A stretch of DNA of 20,692 bases. Source: a bacterium (lineage in GTDB: Bacteria; Latescibacterota; UBA2968; UBA8231). The stretch's first letter is position 1. The number at the start of each line of letters is the position of its first letter. Location: the NCBI GenBank assembly GCA_027593305.1, contig JAQCJA010000021.1:1-20692 (forward strand), read 5' to 3'. Below are positions 7,542-14,300 of this stretch, in pieces. A model generated the notes under the pieces. It was given only the letters and a program-made list of their open reading frames with translations. It had not been told where the DNA came from and made no database searches. The position numbers and the translations under genes are program-made.

Positions 7542-7814
7542 TCAGCCTGGTGCCACGCCGCTGCGCGCTGCATGGTAGGCAGCGGCGGCGGCGGCGACTG
7601 TGGTCAGATCTTCGATGGGCGCCGCCCGGCTGCGTGGTGTCGCCACGACGGGTTCCGGGAACAGTCCCTCGATACGGCTCAGAATACGCGGCAGCAGCGC
7701 GATCACGACACTGATCAGAGTCAGGGCGGCGAAGACAATACTCATGCCGGCGATTGCAATGGCGGCGCCCTGCCCGTCGACGATATTCTGGATTCCTGCC
7801 TGCGGATCAATCAT
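7542..7814 (-). CDS. oadG: Decarboxylase gamma subunit (OadG-like), small membrane protein
   Basis: 90 residues: a short N-terminus, one membrane helix at about 16-43 containing GMSIVFAALTLI (typical of OadG), then a Pro/Ala-rich cytoplasmic tail. OadG anchors and assembles the alpha and beta subunits. The usual C-terminal His/Asp metal-binding cluster is not obvious. ATG 7814 is chosen because the open frame upstream to 7910 adds non-membrane sequence running through the palindromic control region; neither start has a good Shine-Dalgarno sequence. First gene of the oadGBA operon. Confidence 0.82.
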   Translation of the reverse strand: MIDPQAGIQNIVDGQGAAIAIAGMSIVFAALTLISVVIALLPRILSRIEGLFPEPVVATPRSRAAPIEDLTTVAAAAAAYHAARSGVAPG

Positions 7815-7883
7815 AAGTTGGCAAAATTCGCAAAAAAGGAGCCTGAACGCCAGAGCCACATGTATGCGCCCTGCCATTACCGG

Positions 7884-7913
7884 GTGAAAACCATCCGGGT
7901 GCATTAACATAAT
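7884..7913 (+). promoter_or_regulatory. Possible promoter for the metallophosphoesterase-TIM gene
   Basis: -35-like GTGAAA (7884-7889), 18-bp spacer, -10-like CATAAT (7908-7913). The -10 lies inside the 7898-7918 palindrome, so a bound regulator would block it. The match is moderate. Confidence 0.3.
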
Positions 7914-7918
7914 GCACC
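7898..7918. promoter_or_regulatory. Perfect 9+3+9 palindrome, probable operator
   Basis: Arms GGTGCATTA (7898-7906) and TAATGCACC (7910-7918) are exact inverted copies around ACA. It lies between the divergent oadG and metallophosphoesterase genes and overlaps a -10-like box. The shape suits a dimeric helix-turn-helix regulator; which one is unknown. Confidence 0.55.
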
Positions 7919-7948
7919 AGCCCAGCTGTGTGGCTCTGCTTCGACCCG

Positions 7949-9511
7949 ATGCCGGAAGACCCCTGCGTGCGCTTCATCCAGATCACCGACCTGCACCTCT
8001 CGGACCGAAACGATACCCCTGCTGCGGATGCCCTGCAATGGGCCATTGCTGAGAGCAATCGCCTTGCCGTCGACCTTGTGGCTTTTACCGGGGACATGAC
8101 AACCTGCGGGACCGAGGCGTCGGCCACGAGCTTTCTCACTGCCGCCTCGGCCCTGAACATGCCGTGGGTGTTCACACCGGGCAATGCCGAACTGCGCACT
8201 GTCGGCGCCGCGCCGGTTCTTGCGGCGGCGGCGAGTCGCAGATCTCTCGTCGTGGAGGGTGTGCACTTTCTGCTGCCGGACACTTCCACCGGGCGGCTCG
8301 GCGCGGAGGATCGCCGCTGGCTCGACATGGAAACCGGCGCCGGAGGGCCCAATGTCCTGCTCACCCACTACCCGGTGGACGTACTGGACGCGGACTCACG
8401 GGCCTGGGTCGAGGCATGGCTCGCCGCTCATCCTGTCGAACTGTATCTGGCCGGTCACCGGCATTTCGCGCGGGGTCGAGCCGTGGCTGGCTGCCGGGAG
8501 ATCATTACGCAGGGCCTGGACCCGGACAAGGCCTTCGGCGGGCCACCCGGGATCACGCTGCTGGAGCGATCTGCTGCCGGTGACTGGTCCGTGCAGGCCA
8601 TCGGCTGGCCCCATGAGAACGCCCTGCTGCCGGCGCTGACCGATCATTGTCCGGTGGGCTGGTCCATCCACGGCGATCCGCTGGAAACGGTCCGTGAGAC
8701 CCGGCGCCATGCGCTGCACGTGCTCGAGCTGCGGCCCCTGGATCCCGCCTATGAGGTGGCGGCCATCATCCATGAGTTGCGCGCCCTCCGGGACGAACGT
8801 CCGGTATATCTGTCCTGGCACCTGCCAAACCTGCCCTGGGCCGAAGATACCGGCACCATTGAAGGACAGGACGCCGTGCGTCGCCAGATCGACCATGGCC
8901 GTGCCTGTGGGGTCAACGCCTTCACCGTGCATGTGCCCAAGATCGGGGCCGACGGCATGTATGAGGCGGACGACACGCACGCCGCCGCATGGGAGGCATT
9001 CCTCGTCTGCTACGAAGACCTGTTTCGTGAGGCCCTTACGGCGGGCGTCACCGTCTCCATCGAGAACATCCACAACCAGCCGGGCACACCCGCGGATCGC
9101 GCGAGCCGGGCCTTTGCCACCGAGATCGGTGAGTACCTCGAATGGATCGAGGCCGTCACCCACAGGCTCGGCGCCGGTGCGGGTCAGGTTGGGGCTCATT
9201 TCGACATTGGCCATGGACGCAACAACGGCATCCTTGGCAACACGCAGCCTCTGGGCGACTGGTACGCCCGCATCGGCTCGCGCATCACGGGGTATCACAT
9301 CCATCAGGTGCGGCCCCACGAGGACACGGGCAAACTCACCAACCATCGGGACATCCTGTCCGTCTACGACCGCACGATCAGTTACGCCGGCTTCCTGCAC
9401 GCCTGGTCGCGACGGATGCTCAACCGTGCCCCGTTGTTCATCGAAGTTCGTGATGCCCAGGAACGGCAACGGACGACGCGGCTCTTCCAGGAGTTGTTCG
9501 CGGCGAAATAG
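7949..9511 (+). CDS. Metallophosphoesterase fused to xylose-isomerase-like TIM barrel
   Basis: 520 residues, no signal peptide, two domains. Residues 1-225 are a calcineurin-like metallophosphoesterase: ITDLHLS (Asp14, His16), FTGD (46-49), GNAE (78-81), THY (His140), GHRH (169-172). The normal third motif is GNH[DE]; here the histidine is alanine. Residues about 255-520 are a sugar-phosphate isomerase/epimerase-like TIM barrel with metal-ligand candidates Glu372 (SIEN), Asp419/His422 (HFDIGHG), His450/His452 (YHIHQ) and a late Glu in FIEVRD. The two domains probably act in one pathway, for example dephosphorylating and rearranging a sugar or polyol derivative; the substrate is unknown. ATG 7949 puts the first beta strand at the N-terminus; a GTG at 7928 in frame is an alternative. 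The next gene follows after 122 bp. Confidence 0.88.
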   Translation: MPEDPCVRFIQITDLHLSDRNDTPAADALQWAIAESNRLAVDLVAFTGDMTTCGTEASATSFLTAASALNMPWVFTPGNAELRTVGAAPVLAAAASRRSLVVEGVHFLLPDTSTGRLGAEDRRWLDMETGAGGPNVLLTHYPVDVLDADSRAWVEAWLAAHPVELYLAGHRHFARGRAVAGCREIITQGLDPDKAFGGPPGITLLERSAAGDWSVQAIGWPHENALLPALTDHCPVGWSIHGDPLETVRETRRHALHVLELRPLDPAYEVAAIIHELRALRDERPVYLSWHLPNLPWAEDTGTIEGQDAVRRQIDHGRACGVNAFTVHVPKIGADGMYEADDTHAAAWEAFLVCYEDLFREALTAGVTVSIENIHNQPGTPADRASRAFATEIGEYLEWIEAVTHRLGAGAGQVGAHFDIGHGRNNGILGNTQPLGDWYARIGSRITGYHIHQVRPHEDTGKLTNHRDILSVYDRTISYAGFLHAWSRRMLNRAPLFIEVRDAQERQRTTRLFQELFAAK

Positions 9512-9531
9512 TCAGGCCGCAACCAGCGAAG

Positions 9532-9639
9532 TCACAAGTTCGCCAGATAGTTCACAAGCCCGCGGTGGGCGACATTCAGGATCTCGTCTGCTGCAGCTTT
9601 CTCATCCCCCTTCGTGGGAAACCGCGTGTGCAAATGCAA
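9532..9639 (-). CDS. Possible 35-codon small ORF or gene remnant (unrecognised)
   Basis: In the gap before the exported TIM-barrel gene, on the opposite strand, a TTG-started frame of 35 codons ends with a protein-like sequence (residues 12-35 contain DEKAAADEILNVAHRG and VNYLANL). A strong AAGGAGGA lies about 14 nt upstream of the TTG, rather far. It antisense-overlaps only the start of the neighbour. It could be a small gene, a remnant of a lost gene, or chance in GC-rich DNA. I do not recognise it. Confidence 0.18.
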   Translation of the reverse strand: MHLHTRFPTKGDEKAAADEILNVAHRGLVNYLANL

Positions 9640-10614
9640 GTCCTATGCTCGATCCTCCTTCTGCTGCTGGCGCTGGGGCTGCAGGGCCCGGAGGCCCAGA
9701 CCATCGAGCCCGTCGATCTCGGCCAACTGCCGCTTCGGGTCGCTGAGACCGGCATCACCCAGGGGTTGTGGTTGTGGAGTGACAAGGCGTATGCCACGTC
9801 AACACAACGGCAGAAGCTGCTGGATTTCTGTGTGCAGTACCAGTTCAACCACCTGGCCCTTGCCGTCTATTTCGAGGATCACGCCGCCTCTTCTCTGACC
9901 TTGCGCCAGCATGCCGGCCTGGCACAGTTGCTCGCCGATGCGGGCGAGCGGGGCATCACGGTGGCAGTGCTGCGTGGCGCGAAAGAAATGGCCTTCCGGC
10001 AGAATCACGAGCAGAGCCTGCGCGAACTGGATGCCCTCCTCCAGTTCAATGGCAACCAGCCGTCAGCGGCGCGTTTCAGCGACATCCACTACGACATCGA
10101 GCCGTACAACACGGACCCGTGGCGGGCGGGGGGCGACGCCCGCCGTCAGGTGCAGCTCGATTACCTCGACTTCCTCCATGCTGCGCGGCAACACATCCAG
10201 GAAAACTCAGCAGCCGTGACGTTGTCCGTGGATATGCCCTACTGGTTCGACAAGGGCGTCTTTGTGCTGGATTACCACGACAACGTCAAGTTGTTCTCCG
10301 AGCACATACAGGATGTGACCGATTTCGTCACGTTGATGAGTTACCACCGCGACCCGGTCCGCGTTCTCGAACAGGTTGCCGGTGAAGCCGACTACGCTGA
10401 CAAGATCGGTCACACGGTGAATGCCGGGATGGAGGTGGGACCCGTGCGTGGCGCCGAGCACTTTATCAGCTTCCAGTGGGTGCCCACCTGGCAGTTCTGG
10501 CAGGCGCGCACCCTCATCGAAGAAGATGCCCGGCGGCGCCGTGGCTTTGGCGGCGTCTATGTGCACTACTATGGCGCCTTGTATGAAAAACTGAACGGCG
10601 AACCACCTTGGTAA
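9634..10614 (+). CDS. Exported GH18-like TIM-barrel protein (putative glycosidase)
   Basis: 326 residues from ATG 9634, which puts a clear signal peptide at the N-terminus (hydrophobic LLLLLALGL, cleavage near PEAQ-T, about residue 22). The frame is open further upstream, but those 23 residues would bury the signal sequence. The mature part looks like a TIM barrel: SDIHYDIEPY carries the Asp-x-Glu pair of GH18 chitinase-like enzymes (the preceding Asp of DxxDxDxE is His here), followed by TLSVDMPYW, FVTLMSYH (GH18-like strand 6 Met-x-Tyr) and GVYVHYYGAL near the C-terminus. The role is probably cleavage or binding of a glycan in the periplasm or outside the cell. The MFS transporter gene starts 4 bp downstream, so uptake of the product is a reasonable inference. 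Fold assignment is moderate; substrate unknown. Confidence 0.75.
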   Translation: MQVLCSILLLLLALGLQGPEAQTIEPVDLGQLPLRVAETGITQGLWLWSDKAYATSTQRQKLLDFCVQYQFNHLALAVYFEDHAASSLTLRQHAGLAQLLADAGERGITVAVLRGAKEMAFRQNHEQSLRELDALLQFNGNQPSAARFSDIHYDIEPYNTDPWRAGGDARRQVQLDYLDFLHAARQHIQENSAAVTLSVDMPYWFDKGVFVLDYHDNVKLFSEHIQDVTDFVTLMSYHRDPVRVLEQVAGEADYADKIGHTVNAGMEVGPVRGAEHFISFQWVPTWQFWQARTLIEEDARRRRGFGGVYVHYYGALYEKLNGEPPW

Positions 10615-10618
10615 GCGG

Positions 10619-11789
10619 GTGAAACACGCCCTCTTCGGGCCGGTCCGTCAGGCCGGTGCCCTCTACTTCTTCTACTACGCGGCGTCTGCGGCTCTGTTCC
10701 CCTTTCTTGTACTGCACTATCAGGGTCTGGGATTGTCTGGTGGTCAGATCGGCCTGCTCACCGGTCTGCCCCCCGGGCTGATCCTGCTGGGTGCCGCCCT
10801 CTGGGGTGCCGCCGCCGATGTCACCCAGCGCCACCGACTGGCCCTCGTGCTGGCCATCGCCGCTACCATGGGAGCCGTCGCGGCGCTGTCGGTGACGCAG
10901 GCCTACATGCCACTGATCGCCGTCGTCGCCCTGCTGGCCCTGTGTCAGGCGCCGATCATGCCCCTCGTGGACAGTTCGGTGATGGAGTTGCTCGGCGAAG
11001 GCCGGCAGCGCTACGGACGAATCCGTCTCTGGGGGGGCCGTCGGCTGGGGTGCTTCGGGGCCGCTGGCGGGGCACCTGGTGGAGCGTTTCGGCTTGCCCT
11101 GGTCCTTTGGACTGTTCCTCGTGCTCATGGGCGGCTGCCTGTTGCTGGCGGCGCGCCTGCCCGTTGCCCATGCCCGCATCAGCGGCACCTTTGGCAACGG
11201 CCTGCGGACGCTGCTGGGCAATCGGCCCTGGCGGCTGTTCCTCCTGCTGTCCTTCATCAGCGGCGCCGGCCTCTCCGTGGTGCATTACTATCTGTTCCTC
11301 TACCTCGAAGGCATTGGCGCCAGTCGCTCGCTGATGGGTTACGCCCTGAGCATCGGCACGGTGAGCGAAATGGCCGTGTTCTATTTCTCCGATCGCCTGC
11401 TTAGGCGTTGGGGCCGGCGCCGACTGCTGCTCTTCAGTGTCCTTGTCGGCTCGATGCGCGTGCTGGCCTACTCATGGATCGACACACCCTCTCTGGCGCT
11501 GGCTGTGCAGTTGCTGCACGGTCCGTCCTTCGCCATGCTGTGGGTGGCGGGTGTGTCCTACGCCCACGCTCTGGCACCGGCAGGGCTTGGGGCCACCGCT
11601 CAGGCGCAGTTCGTTGGGGTGAATTTCGGTCTGGGTGGAGCCACCGGGGCGATGGTGGGCGGCTTCCTGTATCAGCACATGGGGCTGGCCTTGATGTACC
11701 GGTGGGCTGGCGTGTGGCTCGTTGTGGGGTTGACGGTATATATGCTGGCCGATCGGCGGCCGACGGAACCCGCCTACGCCAGTGGGTAG
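10619..11789 (+). CDS. MFS transporter (HcaT/LacY-like), reading frame broken at a G7 tract
   Basis: Two overlapping frames together encode one MFS permease of about 390 residues and roughly 12 membrane helices. The first (from GTG 10619) runs through FFYYAASAALFPFL and YGRIRLWG. The second resumes in the +1-shifted frame with GHLVERFGLPWSFGLFL and continues to 11789. The break is at seven G residues, 11031-11037: reading one G fewer gives RLWGAVGWGASGPLAGH, the RLWG[SA]xG[WF]G motif of this MFS subfamily. A single extra G (assembly or sequencing error, true mutation, or slippage-based switching) therefore explains the split. It starts 4 bp after the exported TIM-barrel gene and is probably co-transcribed. 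Its 3' end overlaps the convergent URO-D gene by 16 bp. The substrate is unknown, perhaps a sugar or nucleoside. Confidence 0.8.
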
Positions 11790-12910
11790 TGACCGTGCTG
11801 CAGGGCGACGTCGAGCATGGCCTGGAAATTCTCGGGACGGGCTGTCAGCATGATGTTGTGGCTGCTGCCCAGGATGAAGCCGCCGCCGGGGGCACAGTTA
11901 TCGATCGCGTAGTGGGCCTGCCGCCGGATCTCCTCAGGGGCAGCCGTACACAGATCGCCGCAGGAGACCCCCCCCCACAGTGTCACATGAGCGCCGATGT
12001 CCTGCTTGTAGCGGGCAATCGGCTCGTGGGGTTCGATCGACTGATAGATGTCGACGCCGGCTTCGACCATGACATCGGTGAGATCCTGCATGTTGGCATC
12101 ACAATGGAAGTGCAGCAGCAACCCGCCGGCATGCACCTCGTCACACATCCTGCGCAGCCCCGGCAGGAAGGCGCGACGGAACGCTGCCGGTGAGCAGTAC
12201 GTGGTGCGACCATAACCGTAGTCCGGCGAGATCCGCACAACATCCAGCCCCCGCGCCGCCAGTTCCTGCACCCTGTGACGAAAGCCGATCAGACTGGCCA
12301 CCTCCGCCTCAGCGATGCCATCGGGGTCGTCGCTGATCCGTTGCATCCAGGCCTCAAAACGACCGAAGCGACCATCGATGTCGGTCGGTCGATAGTCGGA
12401 GATGCCCAGTGTGGGACCGGAGGAGGCAATCAGGAAATGCGTCTGACCAAGCTCCTCCACGACGTAGTCCCACAGCTCCCACTGGCTGCCATCGGCCGGC
12501 GGTTGCACCAGAGGCTCGACCGCCCGCTGACCGGCCTGCACCACAACGAACTCCTCCGTCTCAGGCACGAGCCTGAGGATGTTGCCGGCACGATCCTCCC
12601 AGGTGTCGGCCGTCAGCTGGCGCGGCGCCTGCACCAATTGATTCCGTGGCGGCACGTGCCACACGGGCAGTATATCGAGCCCGGTGCGACGCACGAACTC
12701 GACCAGATCACGCTTCTGCCCATCCACCACCTCGTCGCGACGCCCGTCCCAGTGGGCCTGCACTTCGCGGGCGTGGGAGCGGTAGAAGGTCTGGCGGCCA
12801 AGGACCGCTTCGATGACGGGATAGTCGACGTAGGCCTCCCCTACCGGCACACGATCGGCTTCCCGGTGTTGGATGGCGGCGTAGACCCGCTCTTTTGAGG
12901 TCATGGTCAT
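11774..12910 (-). CDS. Uroporphyrinogen-decarboxylase-family (URO-D/MtaA-like) protein
   Basis: 378 residues, one TIM-barrel domain of the URO-D superfamily, which includes HemE and cobamide-dependent methyltransferases (MtaA/MtbA). Visible: an N-terminal SKERVYAAIQHREADRVPVG block, LHFHCDANMQDL (candidate metal/substrate residues), EAGVDIYQSIEPHEPI, LWGGVSCGDL and the GGGFILGSSHN end motif. This type is distinct from housekeeping HemE and is often a catabolic methyl- or decarboxylase-like enzyme of unknown substrate. ATG 12910 is used; ATG 12904 is equally possible, and neither has a Shine-Dalgarno sequence. A G9 run (C9 on the plus strand, 11968-11976) encodes Trp-Gly-Gly-Val in frame. It is transcribed away from the aldo/keto reductase and converges on the MFS gene. 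Confidence 0.86.
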   Translation of the reverse strand: MTMTSKERVYAAIQHREADRVPVGEAYVDYPVIEAVLGRQTFYRSHAREVQAHWDGRRDEVVDGQKRDLVEFVRRTGLDILPVWHVPPRNQLVQAPRQLTADTWEDRAGNILRLVPETEEFVVVQAGQRAVEPLVQPPADGSQWELWDYVVEELGQTHFLIASSGPTLGISDYRPTDIDGRFGRFEAWMQRISDDPDGIAEAEVASLIGFRHRVQELAARGLDVVRISPDYGYGRTTYCSPAAFRRAFLPGLRRMCDEVHAGGLLLHFHCDANMQDLTDVMVEAGVDIYQSIEPHEPIARYKQDIGAHVTLWGGVSCGDLCTAAPEEIRRQAHYAIDNCAPGGGFILGSSHNIMLTARPENFQAMLDVALQHGHYPLA

Positions 12911-12959
12911 GGGCGTGTGGTACAGTCTACCCGAAGCGCCGGCAATGACACAAGACGAC

Positions 12960-12982
12960 GCGTGCCTTTGCGTGCCGCGCAC
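12960..12982. promoter_or_regulatory. Repeat cluster in the URO-D / aldo-keto reductase divergent region
   Basis: GCGTGCC is repeated at 12960-12966 and 12970-12976, exactly 10 bp apart (one helix turn). The second copy runs into an inverted repeat GTGC-CGC-GCAC (12972-12982). The position between divergent genes suggests a regulator site, but the motif is short and GC-rich. A weak -10-like TAGACT for the URO-D gene lies on the minus strand at 12929-12924. Confidence 0.25.
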
Positions 12983-13028
12983 CTGACAGACGCGCCCCGG
13001 TAGTGTTGCTTACAACTGCCACTGACAC

Positions 13029-13037
13029 AGGAGAAGG
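13029..13037 (+). promoter_or_regulatory. Strong Shine-Dalgarno sequence deciding the aldo/keto reductase start
   Basis: AGGAGAAGG lies just before ATG 13042 (8 nt from GGAG to the A). It favours this start over the in-frame ATG at 13003. It is the clearest ribosome binding site in the window. Confidence 0.75.
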
Positions 13038-13041
13038 ATAC

Positions 13042-14019
13042 ATGGAATACGTGAACTTCGGCCGCGCCGGCATGAAGGTGTCGCGCCTGGCCTATGGACT
13101 TGGTCTGCGCGGGCAGGACAACGCCGACGAGGCGGAGCGTGTCATTGAACGCGGCATCGAACTCGGTATCAACTTCATCGATTGCGCCAACGTCTACGGC
13201 TTCAACGATCAGCGGGAGAATGCCGGTACCGGTGAACAGGTGCTGGCACGTGTGCTCAAGCGCCACCGGGATGATCTGGTGATCACCTCCAAGGTGAGCA
13301 GCTCGATCGGCAACGGCCCCAATGGCGGCGGTTCCTCGCGTTACCACATCCTGCGGGAGATCGATCGCACCCTGAGGCGCCTGGAGACCGATCATCTCGA
13401 CGTCTACATCCTGCATGTCTGGGATGACAGGACGCCGCTGGATGAGACGCTGCGCGCCCTCGACGACGTGATCCGTGCCGGCAAGACACGCTACGTTGGT
13501 GTGTCGAACTTCCAGGCCTGGCAGGTGCTCAAGGCCCTGTGGACCCAGGACCAGCTCGGTGTGGAGCCGCTGATCTGTATCCAGAATCCGTACAACCTTC
13601 TCAATCGCACGTTGGAACAGGAGATGTGGCCCGCCCAGCGAGACCAGGGCTTTGGCGTCATGACCTACAGTCCCCTGGGCGTGGGTCTGCTGTCCGGGAC
13701 CTACGCGCCGGGGCAGGCGGCACCGGCCGGGTCGCTCTATGCTACGCGACGTCTCGGCAAGCTGGGAGACGTGATGAATGCCGCAGCCGGTGCCACGCTG
13801 GCAGCGTTGCGCGAGATCGCCGCCGCCCATGACCGCACCCCGGCGCAGACGGCCATCAACTGGGTCCTGTCTCACCCCGAGGTGACGGCTGCCATCACCG
13901 GCGGCGACACGGTGGCGCACATGGAAGACAACGTCGGCGCCGTAGGCTGGTCGATCACCCCGGCAGAGCGCACCCGGCTCGACGAGGTGTCCATGGGCCA
14001 GGGCAGCGTTCTCGACTGA
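13042..14019 (+). CDS. Aldo/keto reductase
   Basis: 325 residues, full length for the family. NAD(P)H-dependent reduction of aldehydes or ketones by a cytosolic TIM barrel. The catalytic tetrad is complete: Asp47 and Tyr52 (FIDCANVYG), Lys84 (VITSKVS), His125 (YILHVWD). Cofactor-side motifs include GVSNFQAW, IQNPYNLLNR and YSPLGVGLLSGTY, typical of the Kv-beta/YghZ/YajO-like branch, and AITGGDT near the C-terminus. ATG 13042 fits both the family start (MEYVNFGRAGMKVSRLAYG) and the strong ribosome binding site. It is divergent from the URO-D gene across 131 bp, possibly sharing control. Its physiological substrate is not evident. Confidence 0.94.
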   Translation: MEYVNFGRAGMKVSRLAYGLGLRGQDNADEAERVIERGIELGINFIDCANVYGFNDQRENAGTGEQVLARVLKRHRDDLVITSKVSSSIGNGPNGGGSSRYHILREIDRTLRRLETDHLDVYILHVWDDRTPLDETLRALDDVIRAGKTRYVGVSNFQAWQVLKALWTQDQLGVEPLICIQNPYNLLNRTLEQEMWPAQRDQGFGVMTYSPLGVGLLSGTYAPGQAAPAGSLYATRRLGKLGDVMNAAAGATLAALREIAAAHDRTPAQTAINWVLSHPEVTAAITGGDTVAHMEDNVGAVGWSITPAERTRLDEVSMGQGSVLD

Positions 14020-14053
14020 TGCCCGTCAAACGACCTCGACGTGGGCCGGGCAT
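14019..14053 (+). terminator. Possible stem-loop after the aldo/keto reductase gene (weak)
   Basis: ATGCCCG (14019-14025) and CGGGCAT (14047-14053) are exact inverted copies, with a 21-nt loop that can form a small alternative stem. No T-run follows, so it is not a standard intrinsic terminator; it may protect the mRNA 3' end. Beyond it, 14054-14300 holds only the small ORF listed next. Confidence 0.25.
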
Positions 14054-14158
14054 GGCTGCCATCGGCCTCGAAGGCTCGCTGCGCCAGCAGGCCCGGACCG
14101 GACCGGGACAATGACGATCGTGAGGGGAGTGCAAAGCCGGTGCGTTGCGAGGATGAGA

Positions 14159-14287
14159 ATGACAGACAAACGTGTACTGCAGCACGCGGACAGGACCTTC
14201 CGACATGGCCTGTTTACGGCGGGCCTCGTTGTCGATGACTGGATCTTTGGCTCGATCGAGGCGATCGCACGGCTGCCCGGCAGCTGA
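14159..14287 (+). CDS. Possible 42-residue small protein (unrecognised)
   Basis: The gap between the aldo/keto reductase and the first exported protein holds a short frame, ATG 14159 to TGA 14287, with GAGG (14149-14152) 6 nt upstream as a reasonable ribosome binding site. In-frame ATGs at 14153 and 14111 could extend it to 44 or 58 residues. The product has a basic N-terminus (MTDKRVLQHADRTFRH) and a hydrophobic stretch (GLFTAGLVVDDWIFGSIEAI). It stops 13 bp before the GTG of the next gene, a spacing that would suit coupling. No family is recognised, and codon bias does not decide it. Confidence 0.3.
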   Translation: MTDKRVLQHADRTFRHGLFTAGLVVDDWIFGSIEAIARLPGS

Positions 14288-14300
14288 GTCGATCCCCACC

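Larger units (their letters stand above)
7851..7938. repeat. 10-bp perfect inverted repeat spanning the oadG / metallophosphoesterase control region
   Basis: CAGAGCCACA (7851-7860) and TGTGGCTCTG (7929-7938) are exact reverse complements 68 bp apart, one on each side of the 7898-7918 palindrome. They could be paired regulator sites (looping) or an RNA stem in the leader. The right arm lies just before the ATG at 7949. Confidence 0.45.

Noticed and set aside
7815..7910. 32-residue N-terminal extension of OadG
   Set aside because: It runs through the palindromic control region and precedes the natural OadG start (MIDPQAG then the membrane helix).
8396..9469. 357-codon open frame on the minus strand
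   Set aside because: Antisense shadow of the metallophosphoesterase-TIM gene, whose metal motifs are clear. No motif in the antisense product.
9532..9558. Direct repeat TCACAAG (9532-9538 and 9552-9558)
   Set aside because: Only 7 bp, with no promoter or gene boundary clearly attached; expected by chance at this scale.
12907..13920. 337-codon open frame on the minus strand
   Set aside because: Antisense to the aldo/keto reductase, which has a complete catalytic tetrad and a strong ribosome binding site.
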